From assembly GCA_947628005.1 (NCBI GenBank), contig CANQYI010000001.1:1-64000 (forward strand): a stretch of 64,000 bases of DNA. The letters are read 5' to 3'. Each line of letters begins with the position of its first letter. Position 1 is the stretch's first letter. The notes beneath the pieces are model-generated. The model did not search any database, was not told the origin of the DNA, and was given only the letters and a program-made list of their open reading frames with translations. The translations under genes were made by a program, and so were the position numbers. Source of the stretch: an uncultured Clostridia bacterium (GTDB lineage Bacteria > Bacillota > Clostridia > TANB77 > CAG-465). Of this stretch, positions 52,772-61,543 are shown in pieces.

Positions 52772-53800
52772 TTATATTGATATTTCTACACCTTTATAAT
52801 AATGTTTTATTATATCTTCACAGTTCATACCATGTTTTGCATAATAATTTGCTCCAACTTGTGACATTCCTACACCATGCCCATACCCTGTAACGTTGAA
52901 TAAAACTGAATTTTGATTAACTTCCATAGTAAAATCAGTTGATTTGAGTCCAAAATATGTCCTTAAATCCTCAGCTTTTATCTTATTACCACAGACTTCA
53001 ATATATTTTACTCTACCACTAGTTGTATAATCTGATATATGTATATTTAAAGTACTTATATTATTTAAATCATATTTTGAATAATCTATATTATTTACTT
53101 TAGAAATTAAATCATTAATACTTACTTCAACCTGGCTTGTTCTATTTGGATAATCTTCTGCCTCATGATTTTCAACAGATACTAAATATGGGTAGTGGAC
53201 TCCTGACCAAATTTGACTCACATCTTCCGTCTTTTTTGGACTACTTGCATGAAAAAATGCTTTTATATATTCTCCATTATATTTAATTATTTTACCATTA
53301 GTTGATACAACCGCTTCATTAACATTTTTCCAATATTGTTTTCTAGTATTTTCATCATAACCTTTAGATGCCCAAATTTCAAATATTTTTTCTTTATTAT
53401 AAAATGCCTGACAATGTGAAAAATTATCACATATATGTACTCCATCATTATGTGCATTATCACTTATTTTTCTATAAAGATAAGTTCTTGCTACTATTGC
53501 TTGTGCTTTAAGTGCCTCAATATCGTAATATGGTGGCATTTCAGATGGTAGTACTCCTCTTAAGTAATCATTAATATCCATAGCCATAACTTCACCTGTT
53601 GAACTACATAGCACATTTATTGTCATTCCTGCTTTATAATCAATATCATAACTTTCTTCTTTTATTTCTTCATCCTTTTTAATTTCTATATCTGTTTCAT
53701 CTTCTCCTTTAATCTTTAGTAAATTAATACAGAACAAAACAAAGCTTAAAACAAGCAATATGCAAGTAACAAGACCAAGTTTTGAATATATTTTTTTCAA
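52772..53800 (-). CDS. spoIID: Stage II sporulation protein D (SpoIID/LytB)
   Basis: This 342-aa membrane-anchored lytic transglycosylase drives engulfment during sporulation. It has an N-terminal helix (LVTCILLVLSFVLFCINLL), then the SpoIID domain: MDINDYLRGVLPSEMPPYYDIEALKAQAIVARTYLY, with the catalytic Glu in PSEM, FFHASSPKKTEDV, and a C-terminal GYGHGVGMSQVGANYYAKHG. The TTG at 53800 is placed 6 bases after AAGGTG and is preferred to the track's GTG, which lies inside that site. It is not next to spoIIQ or spoIIID. Confidence 0.9.
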   Translation of the reverse strand: MKKIYSKLGLVTCILLVLSFVLFCINLLKIKGEDETDIEIKKDEEIKEESYDIDYKAGMTINVLCSSTGEVMAMDINDYLRGVLPSEMPPYYDIEALKAQAIVARTYLYRKISDNAHNDGVHICDNFSHCQAFYNKEKIFEIWASKGYDENTRKQYWKNVNEAVVSTNGKIIKYNGEYIKAFFHASSPKKTEDVSQIWSGVHYPYLVSVENHEAEDYPNRTSQVEVSINDLISKVNNIDYSKYDLNNISTLNIHISDYTTSGRVKYIEVCGNKIKAEDLRTYFGLKSTDFTMEVNQNSVLFNVTGYGHGVGMSQVGANYYAKHGMNCEDIIKHYYKGVEISI

Positions 53801-53852
53801 TCCTATCACCTTATAACACTATATTCATACTTATAAAAATTATTTACAAAAA

Positions 53853-53880
53853 AGAGATGACATTTTAATCTGTCATCTCT
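53853..53880 (-). terminator. Terminator after the PsbP-like/LRR genes
   Basis: AGAGATGACA and TGTCATCTCT form a perfect 10-bp stem followed by six T on the minus strand. Confidence 0.85.
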
Positions 53881-53896
53881 AAAATTTATACTGTTA

Positions 53897-54520
53897 TTAT
53901 TTTTTAGTAGATTCAAAGTAAGTTACTGCATCTTTTTCAATTTTATCAAGTGTAAATGTATTTAGCAGGTTTCTCACATTTGGATCTGGAGCTTCAACCA
54001 TAACAATTATCAATCTCTTTTGATCTGCACTTGCTATGAATAAAGTTGATTGAATATGGTTTATTCCTTTAAATTTTGCATTAATTACAACTCCAGTTTT
54101 ATTTTTTATTGTTATTATTTCTCTTGACCATTCTTCAAGTTGTGAATCAGCCGACAATTTTGATAAAAGACTTTCTATTTCATCTTTAGCAACACCTGAA
54201 ATACAATCTCTAATTACTATTGATTGACTTGAATCTGGTAATCCATAAGCAATAACTGTTTCATCAAGAGTCTGTACATCTTTATACAATTCCCAGTTAC
54301 TTGGAATACAAATATTTCCGTATTTTTCCGTATTTAACCATTTTAAGTTCTTAAAATCTATATTATTATATTCCCACGTAACATCAGATATTTTATCAAC
54401 TTTCTTTTCTTCAAAAGTTTTTGTATTGTCTTCTGATGTACCATTGTTAGATCTTCCTTCCCAATTTGTTTTGGCTTTAGTTTTACCTCTTTCATCTAAA
54501 AATTCCAACTCTTTTCCCAA
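53897..54520 (-). CDS. C-terminal domain protein, probably split from the LRR protein
   Basis: This ORF encodes 207 aa without a signal peptide, beginning at a TTG with no ribosome binding site. A Lys/Thr/Asn-rich linker is followed by a domain (YGNICIPSNWELY..., QSIVIRDCISG, GVVINAKFKGINHIQSTLFIA) that looks like the PsbP/Mog1-type fold found at the ends of secreted proteins. It overlaps the preceding LRR gene by 25 bases in another frame. A one-base change in the run of five T at the LRR stop would join them. It is best read as the C-terminal part of the same surface protein. Confidence 0.55.
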   Translation of the reverse strand: MGKELEFLDERGKTKAKTNWEGRSNNGTSEDNTKTFEEKKVDKISDVTWEYNNIDFKNLKWLNTEKYGNICIPSNWELYKDVQTLDETVIAYGLPDSSQSIVIRDCISGVAKDEIESLLSKLSADSQLEEWSREIITIKNKTGVVINAKFKGINHIQSTLFIASADQKRLIIVMVEAPDPNVRNLLNTFTLDKIEKDAVTYFESTKK

Positions 54521-55416
54521 CCTTTTTCAGGTATTTTATATTTTCCTTTTACAGTTATAGTTAAATTATCATTACATTTTTCAAAAACACGTAAACCCAT
54601 TTTTTGTACATTCTCTGGTATAACTATTTCAGTTAATGAACTACAATTACGAAAGCAACTGTTACCTATTTGAGCAACACTATCTGGCAATTGTACCTTT
54701 TCTAATTTTGAGCACCAAGCGAAAGCTGAATTACAAATTTTTGTAACACTGTTTGGTATATTTATACTATCTAAATTTTTACATGCTTCAAATAAATTAT
54801 CTCCTATCACTTCAAGATTTTCAGGCAAACGTACTTTTTTTAAAGCAGTACAATTTGTAAAAGCACTTATTCCTATCTCTGTTACGCTATCTGGTAAATT
54901 TACTTCTGACAAATTGCTACAGTAAGCAAAACAATACTGTGGTATCTTTGTTACTCCATATGGTATAATTATATTTTTTAATGAAGTACATTTTTTAAAA
55001 GCAGATTCAGGTAATTCAAATTCAGAAGGTATAGATACATCAGTTAAATTTTCTAAATCAAAAAATATACACGCTTTCATCGAAGTTACTTTGTAGTTAT
55101 TTTTATCTTTTATTACTACATCCGGTATTACAACTTCCTTTATATTTTGTTCTTCATCTGAGCTTATACTATCTTTTATTCCTGTTACAACTGCAGTCTT
55201 ATTATTTTCATCAAAATTGTATTCTAATATATCAACATTATAGTCTACTGATACTTGTTTTCTTACTTGATTAATACTACTCTCTTGATTACTACTTTCT
55301 TGATTACTAGTCGTATTATCTTTTTTATTTATAAATAATATTATGAATGAAGATATTACAACTACTAATACTGCAACAATTATAGATATAATTATTATTA
55401 GTTTTTTTCTTTCCAT
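54496..55416 (-). CDS. BspA-like leucine-rich repeat membrane-anchored protein
   Basis: This 306-aa protein has an N-terminal anchor (LIIIISIIVAVLVVVISSFIILFI), a Ser/Asn-rich linker, then about six LRR_5 (BspA/TpLRR) repeats such as LKNIIIPYGVTKIPQYCFAYC and LSEVNLPDSVTEIGISAFTNC. The repeats form a surface solenoid used for adhesion or binding. It stops after a final KGWEKSWNF. GTAGGAGGAATTT precedes the ATG. The next gene overlaps it in another frame, probably because of a frameshift. Confidence 0.85.
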   Translation of the reverse strand: MERKKLIIIISIIVAVLVVVISSFIILFINKKDNTTSNQESSNQESSINQVRKQVSVDYNVDILEYNFDENNKTAVVTGIKDSISSDEEQNIKEVVIPDVVIKDKNNYKVTSMKACIFFDLENLTDVSIPSEFELPESAFKKCTSLKNIIIPYGVTKIPQYCFAYCSNLSEVNLPDSVTEIGISAFTNCTALKKVRLPENLEVIGDNLFEACKNLDSINIPNSVTKICNSAFAWCSKLEKVQLPDSVAQIGNSCFRNCSSLTEIVIPENVQKMGLRVFEKCNDNLTITVKGKYKIPEKGWEKSWNF

Positions 55417-55532
55417 AAATTCCTCCTACTTGATATTTTCATTAAATTATAAACTTAATGATATCACTCTAACATAATTTTAACATATATCAATATATTT
55501 TCAAGTAACTTTAAGTTTTTATTTAAAAAAAT

Positions 55533-55586
55533 AAATAAAAAGGAATGTTTCCTATAAAATATATAGTAAGCACTCCTTTTTTATTT
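55533..55586 (-). terminator. Terminator after the large secreted protein gene
   Basis: AAATAAAAAGGA pairs with TCCTTTTTTATTT around a long loop, 14 bases past the stop codon at 55600. Confidence 0.65.
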
Positions 55587-55599
55587 CTAAAATTTATAA

Positions 55600-58500
55600 C
55601 TATTCAAAATCATTTGCTGCTCTATTATCAGCATCGTATAAAATTACTGTTCCTCTAATTTTATCCCATTCAGCTTGAGAATTAATATGCCAAACACCTT
55701 TTTCTAATTGAATTGGAATGTCACCAGAGAATTCTCTTCCAAGTCCAGTATATCCTAAGTATTGATCATAATCCCATTGAGTTGTGTTAGGGGCAGTAGA
55801 AGATTGATTGTTTTTATTATAACTCAAAGTTACTGTTCCAGTTGATTGTTCATCAATACATTGTATATCAAATTTTACACCTATGTATCCATCATTTAAT
55901 GGGTTATTAATATTATACTTGCCGTCTTCTTGTTTAACTGCAATAGTAGAATTTGGCAATTTATATTCTCCAAACCAAACTTGAACACTATCGTTATTTG
56001 AATTATCTATAGCCATCATACCTTTATTATTTCCACCATTTCCAGATATAAGTTCAAAAGCTTGACTAACTGCTATATTGCGCAATTTATCAGACATAAT
56101 ATCAGTATTAAATTGATATGATGTATTATTATCATAAATATGTCTATATCCGTCTTTTGGTATGAAAGAAATAGAATAATTTGAACTTGAAATTTGAGAA
56201 TATTTACCAGATGAATTTTTATAATATAACTTAATATCTTCAGTATATCCAGTTCCATCTTTTCTTATAAAGTAGTAAGATGGTGTTATCTTTATATATC
56301 TCTTAGCATTAGCTGCTTCTTTTTGATAATCATAATAACCACTAGTTTTTAAATCAAAACTAATTCTATATCCTAGTTTTGGTGCTTGAATATATGTTTT
56401 ATTTGTATGTTTATATGCTCCTAAAGGAATGATATAAGTTTTTCCATTTAAATCAGTTGCATTAGTCATTTGATTTGAAAGGTAATCATAAACTTTATTT
56501 CCAGAGAAATATATAGTTCCTGTTATACCATTGACACTGCCATCTTCACTAGTTCTAAATACATCTTTCCAATTTATATCAGAGCAATCTGTAACTCTAA
56601 ATCCATATATTCTACCAATATTAATTGTTTGCTTTTTGTAAACAACTCTATAGAATGAGCCTTCTTTTAAATCTGTAATATTATCAAAATTTAGATATGT
56701 ATTTTGACCACACGCATTTGAATTAACACCTATCTGTCCTATTCTTCCTTTATCAATATATTTTTTATATTGATATTTAGTAGTAGTCTGCTCTATTGAA
56801 GTTTTAGATAATGATGATGACATATCAGTTGATTTCATTTCATCGTCGAATACTTGCTGTGTCTTACTTACATATTCCTGTATTGTTGGTTCATTAATAG
56901 TAACACCCATTATTTTAAAGCTATTATTTTGCTGGAATATATCGCCTGTTACTGTACCTTCAAATATTTGTCCTCTACCAACAGGAAATACTGTTCCAGC
57001 TGGTTTATCATTAACATCAAAGTCAAACACCAACTTATATTCTTTAGCATACTTAGAAGTATCTATATTAACACTTGCTCCTGGATAACTAGAAGATGAG
57101 CCATCTGTTGGATTTATTGTAAATTTTGATCCCTTTTGTATTTGAGTTACATCTTTACTATCAGAGTGGTTTATTATAGTATCTCCCTCTGCTTTTATTT
57201 TAACATTTTCAACAACAAGAGGAGTATATAAATTTATTCTTGTACTATTAGTATCAAGTGTTACGTCACTATTATTATCTACAGTATTATTTGTGTTTAC
57301 GCTCTTGTCATCTTTTGTTATTGTAAATACATACTTTTTATATGAAGAATCTCCTGATACAACTCTTATACCATTATATCTTGTAGATGCTATATCTAAA
57401 TAATCTGATTCTGCAGTTTTTGTACCTGCTGATTTCTTTGTTAATTGCTGAAGACTATCTATTTTAAAATTAGTACTTCCAACATATTTTTCAAGATTTT
57501 TATTTATATATGTTCTTGCATCATTAAGTGTATCATCTATTTTAAAAGTTGGTGTATCTTTAAGTGTATATGGTGATGCCGCACTTACCACGTTATTATT
57601 TGTATTTCCAAAGAAAGCAGTTCCTGATTCATCAGAATTTTTTGCTCTCATAGTATTATCTTTTAGTACGTACATTTCAACTATTAATTTCCATTTTAAT
57701 TGTTTATTTAATACATAAGGTTTTTGAGTTATATGATTATAGAAGAATTTTTGTGCCTCAACATTTAATTTAACCTTTTCACTAGCTGGAACATATAAAA
57801 CAGATTTATCTTCATCCCCATCTTCAGTAGTACAAAATGTGTTTGATGATGTTATTGGCGGATCCACTGTAATATTACTATTTCCATTAGTAATCAATCC
57901 CTTAAGGCTTAAAGTTGTATAAGCACCTGCTTCAGTATTAACAGGATAGTCTTTTTCATAAGTTGGAACGGGCTTGTACTCATATTCTACAACTACATAT
58001 TTCTTTTTTCCTGTATCAGATACACCAAGTTTATGATCAGTTCCTCTAGTTTTTAAATCTTTAATTGCCTTATCTTTACTTTCAGTACTTTCTCCATAAT
58101 AAGATTGTACAAATTCATAAACTTTATCTCCAACTTGAACATATTGCCCCACATAATCTGATTGCAAAGTTTTATTTCTTGGAATTTCATATTTTTCTGT
58201 ATAATTTCCATCTTTACCTAAATTTTTTAAAGGTGTATTATCAGTTAATTTTCTTTCATCTTCATGTACATCTAAAGTATTTCCATTTTCATCTTTATGT
58301 CTAATGTAGACTACTGTTGGGTCTTCAGCTACTACTGGAAAGCTTACAATATTATCATATTCATTAGCTGTACAATTTTTAGCATCTATATAGTTTCCGC
58401 CTACTTCCCAGCACATGTCCTTACAGCTACCTACATGTCCATATCCATAAGTATATGTAAACCATGTTCCTTTGATAGTAGCATAATACTTCCATGTAGT

Positions 58501-59166
58501 ATCCATATATCTTGGATATGGGTAATTCTCAAATCTATCATCAGATGTACAACCAATTGTAGACATTCTAAGTTTTTGTACTTGAGTTTTCTTTAAGGAA
58601 AAGGTTTTATATATTATGTCTATATGGCTTTGATTAAATTGTCTTATAAATGTTTGAGTACCATTTTCGACTTTATAGCCATAACTTACATCATCAGTAT
58701 TAAATCTAGCAAATGAAGGTATTTTAGTATTGCCATTCTGACTAGTACTTATATATGATACTCCATAACTACCGTTATCTTTTAAGTAATTAATTCTTAC
58801 ATAATCTGATAAACCGTTTGGAGAATTATAATAGGTAGTAGTTAACTCGTTAAGCTTATGAAATGTCGTATACGTACTATCGTAATCTCCTCTACCTCCA
58901 CAGCCATTACCCGCATCATTACCTAAATAAAATCCCTGTGAATCAATTTTTCCTTGATTTTTTAGGTTTTGATAATTATTTTGTATATCTTTCCAATTTG
59001 ATATTGAAGTATCACTTGCTCCCGCAGACATTTTTACTTTTAACACAGTATTTCCATCATTATCTTTTGCTTTTATTGCAGAATAATTTAAATTATATGC
59101 ATAAATATTACTAAAAACAAGTAAAATAAAAGACAATGTAACTAAAAATTTTGTAATACCTTTCAT
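55600..59166 (-). CDS. Large secreted protein (DUF5704-like), surface module paralog 1
   Basis: This 1188-aa exported protein has a signal peptide (FLVTLSFILLVFSNIYA). A Gly/Cys-containing N-terminal region is followed by a MucBP-like segment (VVYIRHKDENGNTLDVHEDE...) and several beta-rich domains. A C-terminal module from about residue 850 to the end (RIYGFRVTDC..., PLGAYKHTN, PKLGYRISFDLKTSGYYDY..., RGTVILYDADNRAANDFE) recurs in the gene at 61544. There is no membrane anchor or LPxTG motif at the end, so attachment is unclear. I associate the layout with DUF5704-type proteins, with moderate confidence. The ATG at 59166 follows AGGTGAAGTGT. Confidence 0.7.
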   Translation of the reverse strand: MKGITKFLVTLSFILLVFSNIYAYNLNYSAIKAKDNDGNTVLKVKMSAGASDTSISNWKDIQNNYQNLKNQGKIDSQGFYLGNDAGNGCGGRGDYDSTYTTFHKLNELTTTYYNSPNGLSDYVRINYLKDNGSYGVSYISTSQNGNTKIPSFARFNTDDVSYGYKVENGTQTFIRQFNQSHIDIIYKTFSLKKTQVQKLRMSTIGCTSDDRFENYPYPRYMDTTWKYYATIKGTWFTYTYGYGHVGSCKDMCWEVGGNYIDAKNCTANEYDNIVSFPVVAEDPTVVYIRHKDENGNTLDVHEDERKLTDNTPLKNLGKDGNYTEKYEIPRNKTLQSDYVGQYVQVGDKVYEFVQSYYGESTESKDKAIKDLKTRGTDHKLGVSDTGKKKYVVVEYEYKPVPTYEKDYPVNTEAGAYTTLSLKGLITNGNSNITVDPPITSSNTFCTTEDGDEDKSVLYVPASEKVKLNVEAQKFFYNHITQKPYVLNKQLKWKLIVEMYVLKDNTMRAKNSDESGTAFFGNTNNNVVSAASPYTLKDTPTFKIDDTLNDARTYINKNLEKYVGSTNFKIDSLQQLTKKSAGTKTAESDYLDIASTRYNGIRVVSGDSSYKKYVFTITKDDKSVNTNNTVDNNSDVTLDTNSTRINLYTPLVVENVKIKAEGDTIINHSDSKDVTQIQKGSKFTINPTDGSSSSYPGASVNIDTSKYAKEYKLVFDFDVNDKPAGTVFPVGRGQIFEGTVTGDIFQQNNSFKIMGVTINEPTIQEYVSKTQQVFDDEMKSTDMSSSLSKTSIEQTTTKYQYKKYIDKGRIGQIGVNSNACGQNTYLNFDNITDLKEGSFYRVVYKKQTINIGRIYGFRVTDCSDINWKDVFRTSEDGSVNGITGTIYFSGNKVYDYLSNQMTNATDLNGKTYIIPLGAYKHTNKTYIQAPKLGYRISFDLKTSGYYDYQKEAANAKRYIKITPSYYFIRKDGTGYTEDIKLYYKNSSGKYSQISSSNYSISFIPKDGYRHIYDNNTSYQFNTDIMSDKLRNIAVSQAFELISGNGGNNKGMMAIDNSNNDSVQVWFGEYKLPNSTIAVKQEDGKYNINNPLNDGYIGVKFDIQCIDEQSTGTVTLSYNKNNQSSTAPNTTQWDYDQYLGYTGLGREFSGDIPIQLEKGVWHINSQAEWDKIRGTVILYDADNRAANDFE

Positions 59167-59329
59167 ACACTTCACCTACTTAATAATTCAGTTACATTTA
59201 ATCATAAAATTTAACTTTTTTCAACTACATTGAGCTAAAAAATATTCATTTTATTGACATTTACATAAATGATGATATAATATTTATATATGTTTATTAA
59301 TCCATTTTAAATTAGAAAGGGAGATTTTT

Positions 59330-60073
59330 ATGTTAAAAATTAATAGAATAATTACTTGTATATTTATTTTAACCTTTGTTTTATCCGTTTTATCGGCATG
59401 TTCTTCAACTGGAAGTAACGAAAGTTCAAAAATTTTAGAAGATAGTAAAAGTTCAACTGAAGTTGTTACTAACACATATTCAAATGATGAAAGTATTTCA
59501 TCATCAACAACTGATTCATCCAGTTCATTGCAGTCAGATATTACATCAACTAGTAGTGATATAACTGAAATAACAACTTCAAAATCTACTTCAAAGATAA
59601 CAACCACATCAAAGGCTACGACTACTTCCACTACTACCAAAGCAACTACAACAACTACTAAAAAAACTACAACATCTTCTGAGTTTAAAACTGAGCCACC
59701 CAAAACTGATCCGCCCAAAACTGACCCACCTAAAACTGACCCACCTAAAACTGATCCGCCTAAAACTGATCCACCAGTTACGACTACAAAAGAGATAAAC
59801 ACCCGTGTTCCTGTTGTTACTGCAATAGATTTCTTAAATTTTACTAATCATGCAGATGATACTATTTTCGACTCTAATGGCTCAAATTATTATATAAAAA
59901 AAGCTACAATAAATAACAAGAGTAAAGATATAGAAATACAAATGTCTTATGATAGGACTCAAGTAACAGTTCATTGCACTTTTGAGATAGAATTCGATGT
60001 GGATATAGAATGGTATAATGACGAATTAAATGATACTTATATGACTTCTACTCACGTAGTATTTTACTCATAA
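59330..60073 (+). CDS. Ser/Thr-rich lipoprotein with PPKTD repeats
   Basis: This 247-aa protein has a lipoprotein signal ending in LSVLSAC (lipobox Cys24). About 90 residues almost entirely Ser, Thr and Lys follow, then five or so PPKTD pentapeptide repeats, and a C-terminal beta-strand domain of 90 residues (ITVHCTFEIEF-like strands). The low-complexity part acts as a wall-spanning stalk. AAAGGGAGATTTTT precedes the ATG. It is the only plus-strand gene in this surface region, between the two paralogous secreted-protein units. The minus-strand ORF over it (GGSVLGG repeats) is an antisense shadow. Confidence 0.85.
   Translation: MLKINRIITCIFILTFVLSVLSACSSTGSNESSKILEDSKSSTEVVTNTYSNDESISSSTTDSSSSLQSDITSTSSDITEITTSKSTSKITTTSKATTTSTTTKATTTTTKKTTTSSEFKTEPPKTDPPKTDPPKTDPPKTDPPKTDPPVTTTKEINTRVPVVTAIDFLNFTNHADDTIFDSNGSNYYIKKATINNKSKDIEIQMSYDRTQVTVHCTFEIEFDVDIEWYNDELNDTYMTSTHVVFYS
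59695..59775 (+). repeat. 15-bp tandem repeats encoding PPKTD
   Basis: The unit CCACCTAAAACTGAC with C/T and C/G variation is repeated about five times in frame inside the lipoprotein gene. Copy number is likely to vary by slippage. Confidence 0.85.
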
Positions 60074-60078
60074 TTAAA

Positions 60079-60112
60079 AAGCTTAGAGAGAGTTTATACT
60101 TTCTCTAAGCTT
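60079..60112. terminator. Bidirectional terminator
   Basis: AAGCTTAGAGA pairs with TCTCTAAGCTT and is flanked by A and T runs. It serves the convergent lipoprotein and SLH-like genes. Confidence 0.85.
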
Positions 60113-60115
60113 CTT

Positions 60116-61531
60116 TTATTTTATAATCATATTAGAAATTGGGGCACTAGAAATCTTGCAACCTGTTGATTCAACAAATATTTCTAATTTAGCATCTATA
60201 AGTAATTCATTTTCACCTGATTTATATTCATACCCGTCTTCCAACTCTAAATCATTTAATAATAAATTTTCATCAACATAAGACTGTTCTACATTAAATT
60301 TTAATTTTGTTCTAACTCTATAATCAACTCCATCATAATAAATTATAGGCATTTGTACTTTAGCTTCTCCTGTTATTTTTATATTGTTACTTTTAACATA
60401 ATTTACATATTCTTCTATAACGTCCATATCCATACTTCCTGCCACTAGATAATTTAATTTTTCATAAATTTCTTCAGAAGTGATCGTGTTACAATCCACA
60501 TTTAAAACAGCATTATAATAATTCTCAACCATAGCTTTCATATCTGAATAAGAAGTTTTATTTTCTATATAACACTCTTTAGGATTTAATACATAATCTG
60601 TATATTCTCCTTCTTGTAAAGGTTTCTCATATACCTCTTTATCTACATTTGATAAAATATAAGTATATTCACTTGCATTACTTGGAACTTTATCAGGATT
60701 AATATTTATTTTATCTCCATCCAAAGTTATAGTGTTATTTTTTTCTGCAAATTTAACGATTAGTTCGTTTATTTCGCCTTTGAATAACTTTCTATTTCCT
60801 TTTAGTTTTTTATTTGTATTTTCTATAACTCCTGTTTCTATTAAATCTTGTAAATATGTTTGTTCTTCAATAGTATATTTATCTGTATCTTTAAATTCTA
60901 ACTGTGTACTTGTTTTTAAATTTTGTCCTAGTAATTTTTGCTTTGATACTTCTAAATATCTAACAAATTCAATATAAGTTACGTTATCATTACAATTTAA
61001 TTCATTAATTTCTGAATCACTTAATATTTGATTTGCAACAGCATACTTTACCCAAATTTCATTTGTAAATGTATTTGTATCAATATACCCTGGTAAATCT
61101 TCAATATTAAGTGTTGCTGCAATTGCCATTTTAATAGCTTCTGATTTTGTTACTTTTTCTTTTGTAGTAGCTGTACCATTATCATACATAATATCAAATG
61201 CGTATGTATGCATTGGCTCTTCATATGGTTTATATTTTTCATACTTTTTATTTAATAATAAAACATATATAAATATTGCTAGTGCAACTAATATAACTAC
61301 TGCTGTTACACAGAATATTATTAATTTTTTATTAGATTTAGAAGTTTTATTTTTTTCCTTTTTTTCTTTTTTGCTTTTTACTTTTTTATTTTTACCTTTA
61401 GGTTCTTCTGTTTTATTTTCTTCTTTTTTCATGTAGGCAGGTACTACTTTTTTAGTACCTGCTTGTTCAGCTTTTTCAGGAGTAACTTCATTATCATCAT
61501 TTAATACTTCTTCTATATCATCGTTATCCAT
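60116..61531 (-). CDS. Membrane-anchored protein with SLH-like repeats
   Basis: This 471-aa protein has an acidic cytoplasmic N-terminus, a very basic stretch (KGKNKKVKSKKEKKEKNK), one membrane helix (LIIFCVTAVVILVALAIFIYVLL), then an extracellular part. Its first half resembles S-layer-homology repeats (KSEAIKMAIAATLN, WVKYAVANQILSD, FKDTDKYTIEEQTYLQDLIETGVI, KLFKGEINELIVKF). The second half is an unassigned beta-rich domain. The N-in topology makes it a possible membrane adaptor for the secreted paralogs. GAGGAGGTAAAAT precedes the ATG; it lies 12 bases after the paralog-2 stop, so the two are one transcript. Confidence 0.7.
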   Translation of the reverse strand: MDNDDIEEVLNDDNEVTPEKAEQAGTKKVVPAYMKKEENKTEEPKGKNKKVKSKKEKKEKNKTSKSNKKLIIFCVTAVVILVALAIFIYVLLLNKKYEKYKPYEEPMHTYAFDIMYDNGTATTKEKVTKSEAIKMAIAATLNIEDLPGYIDTNTFTNEIWVKYAVANQILSDSEINELNCNDNVTYIEFVRYLEVSKQKLLGQNLKTSTQLEFKDTDKYTIEEQTYLQDLIETGVIENTNKKLKGNRKLFKGEINELIVKFAEKNNTITLDGDKININPDKVPSNASEYTYILSNVDKEVYEKPLQEGEYTDYVLNPKECYIENKTSYSDMKAMVENYYNAVLNVDCNTITSEEIYEKLNYLVAGSMDMDVIEEYVNYVKSNNIKITGEAKVQMPIIYYDGVDYRVRTKLKFNVEQSYVDENLLLNDLELEDGYEYKSGENELLIDAKLEIFVESTGCKISSAPISNMIIK

Positions 61532-61543
61532 ATTTTACCTCCT

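Noticed and set aside
59284-59802. Minus-strand ORF with GGSVLGG repeats
   Set aside because: It is the antisense reading of the PPKTD-coding repeats in the lipoprotein gene, with no ribosome binding site.
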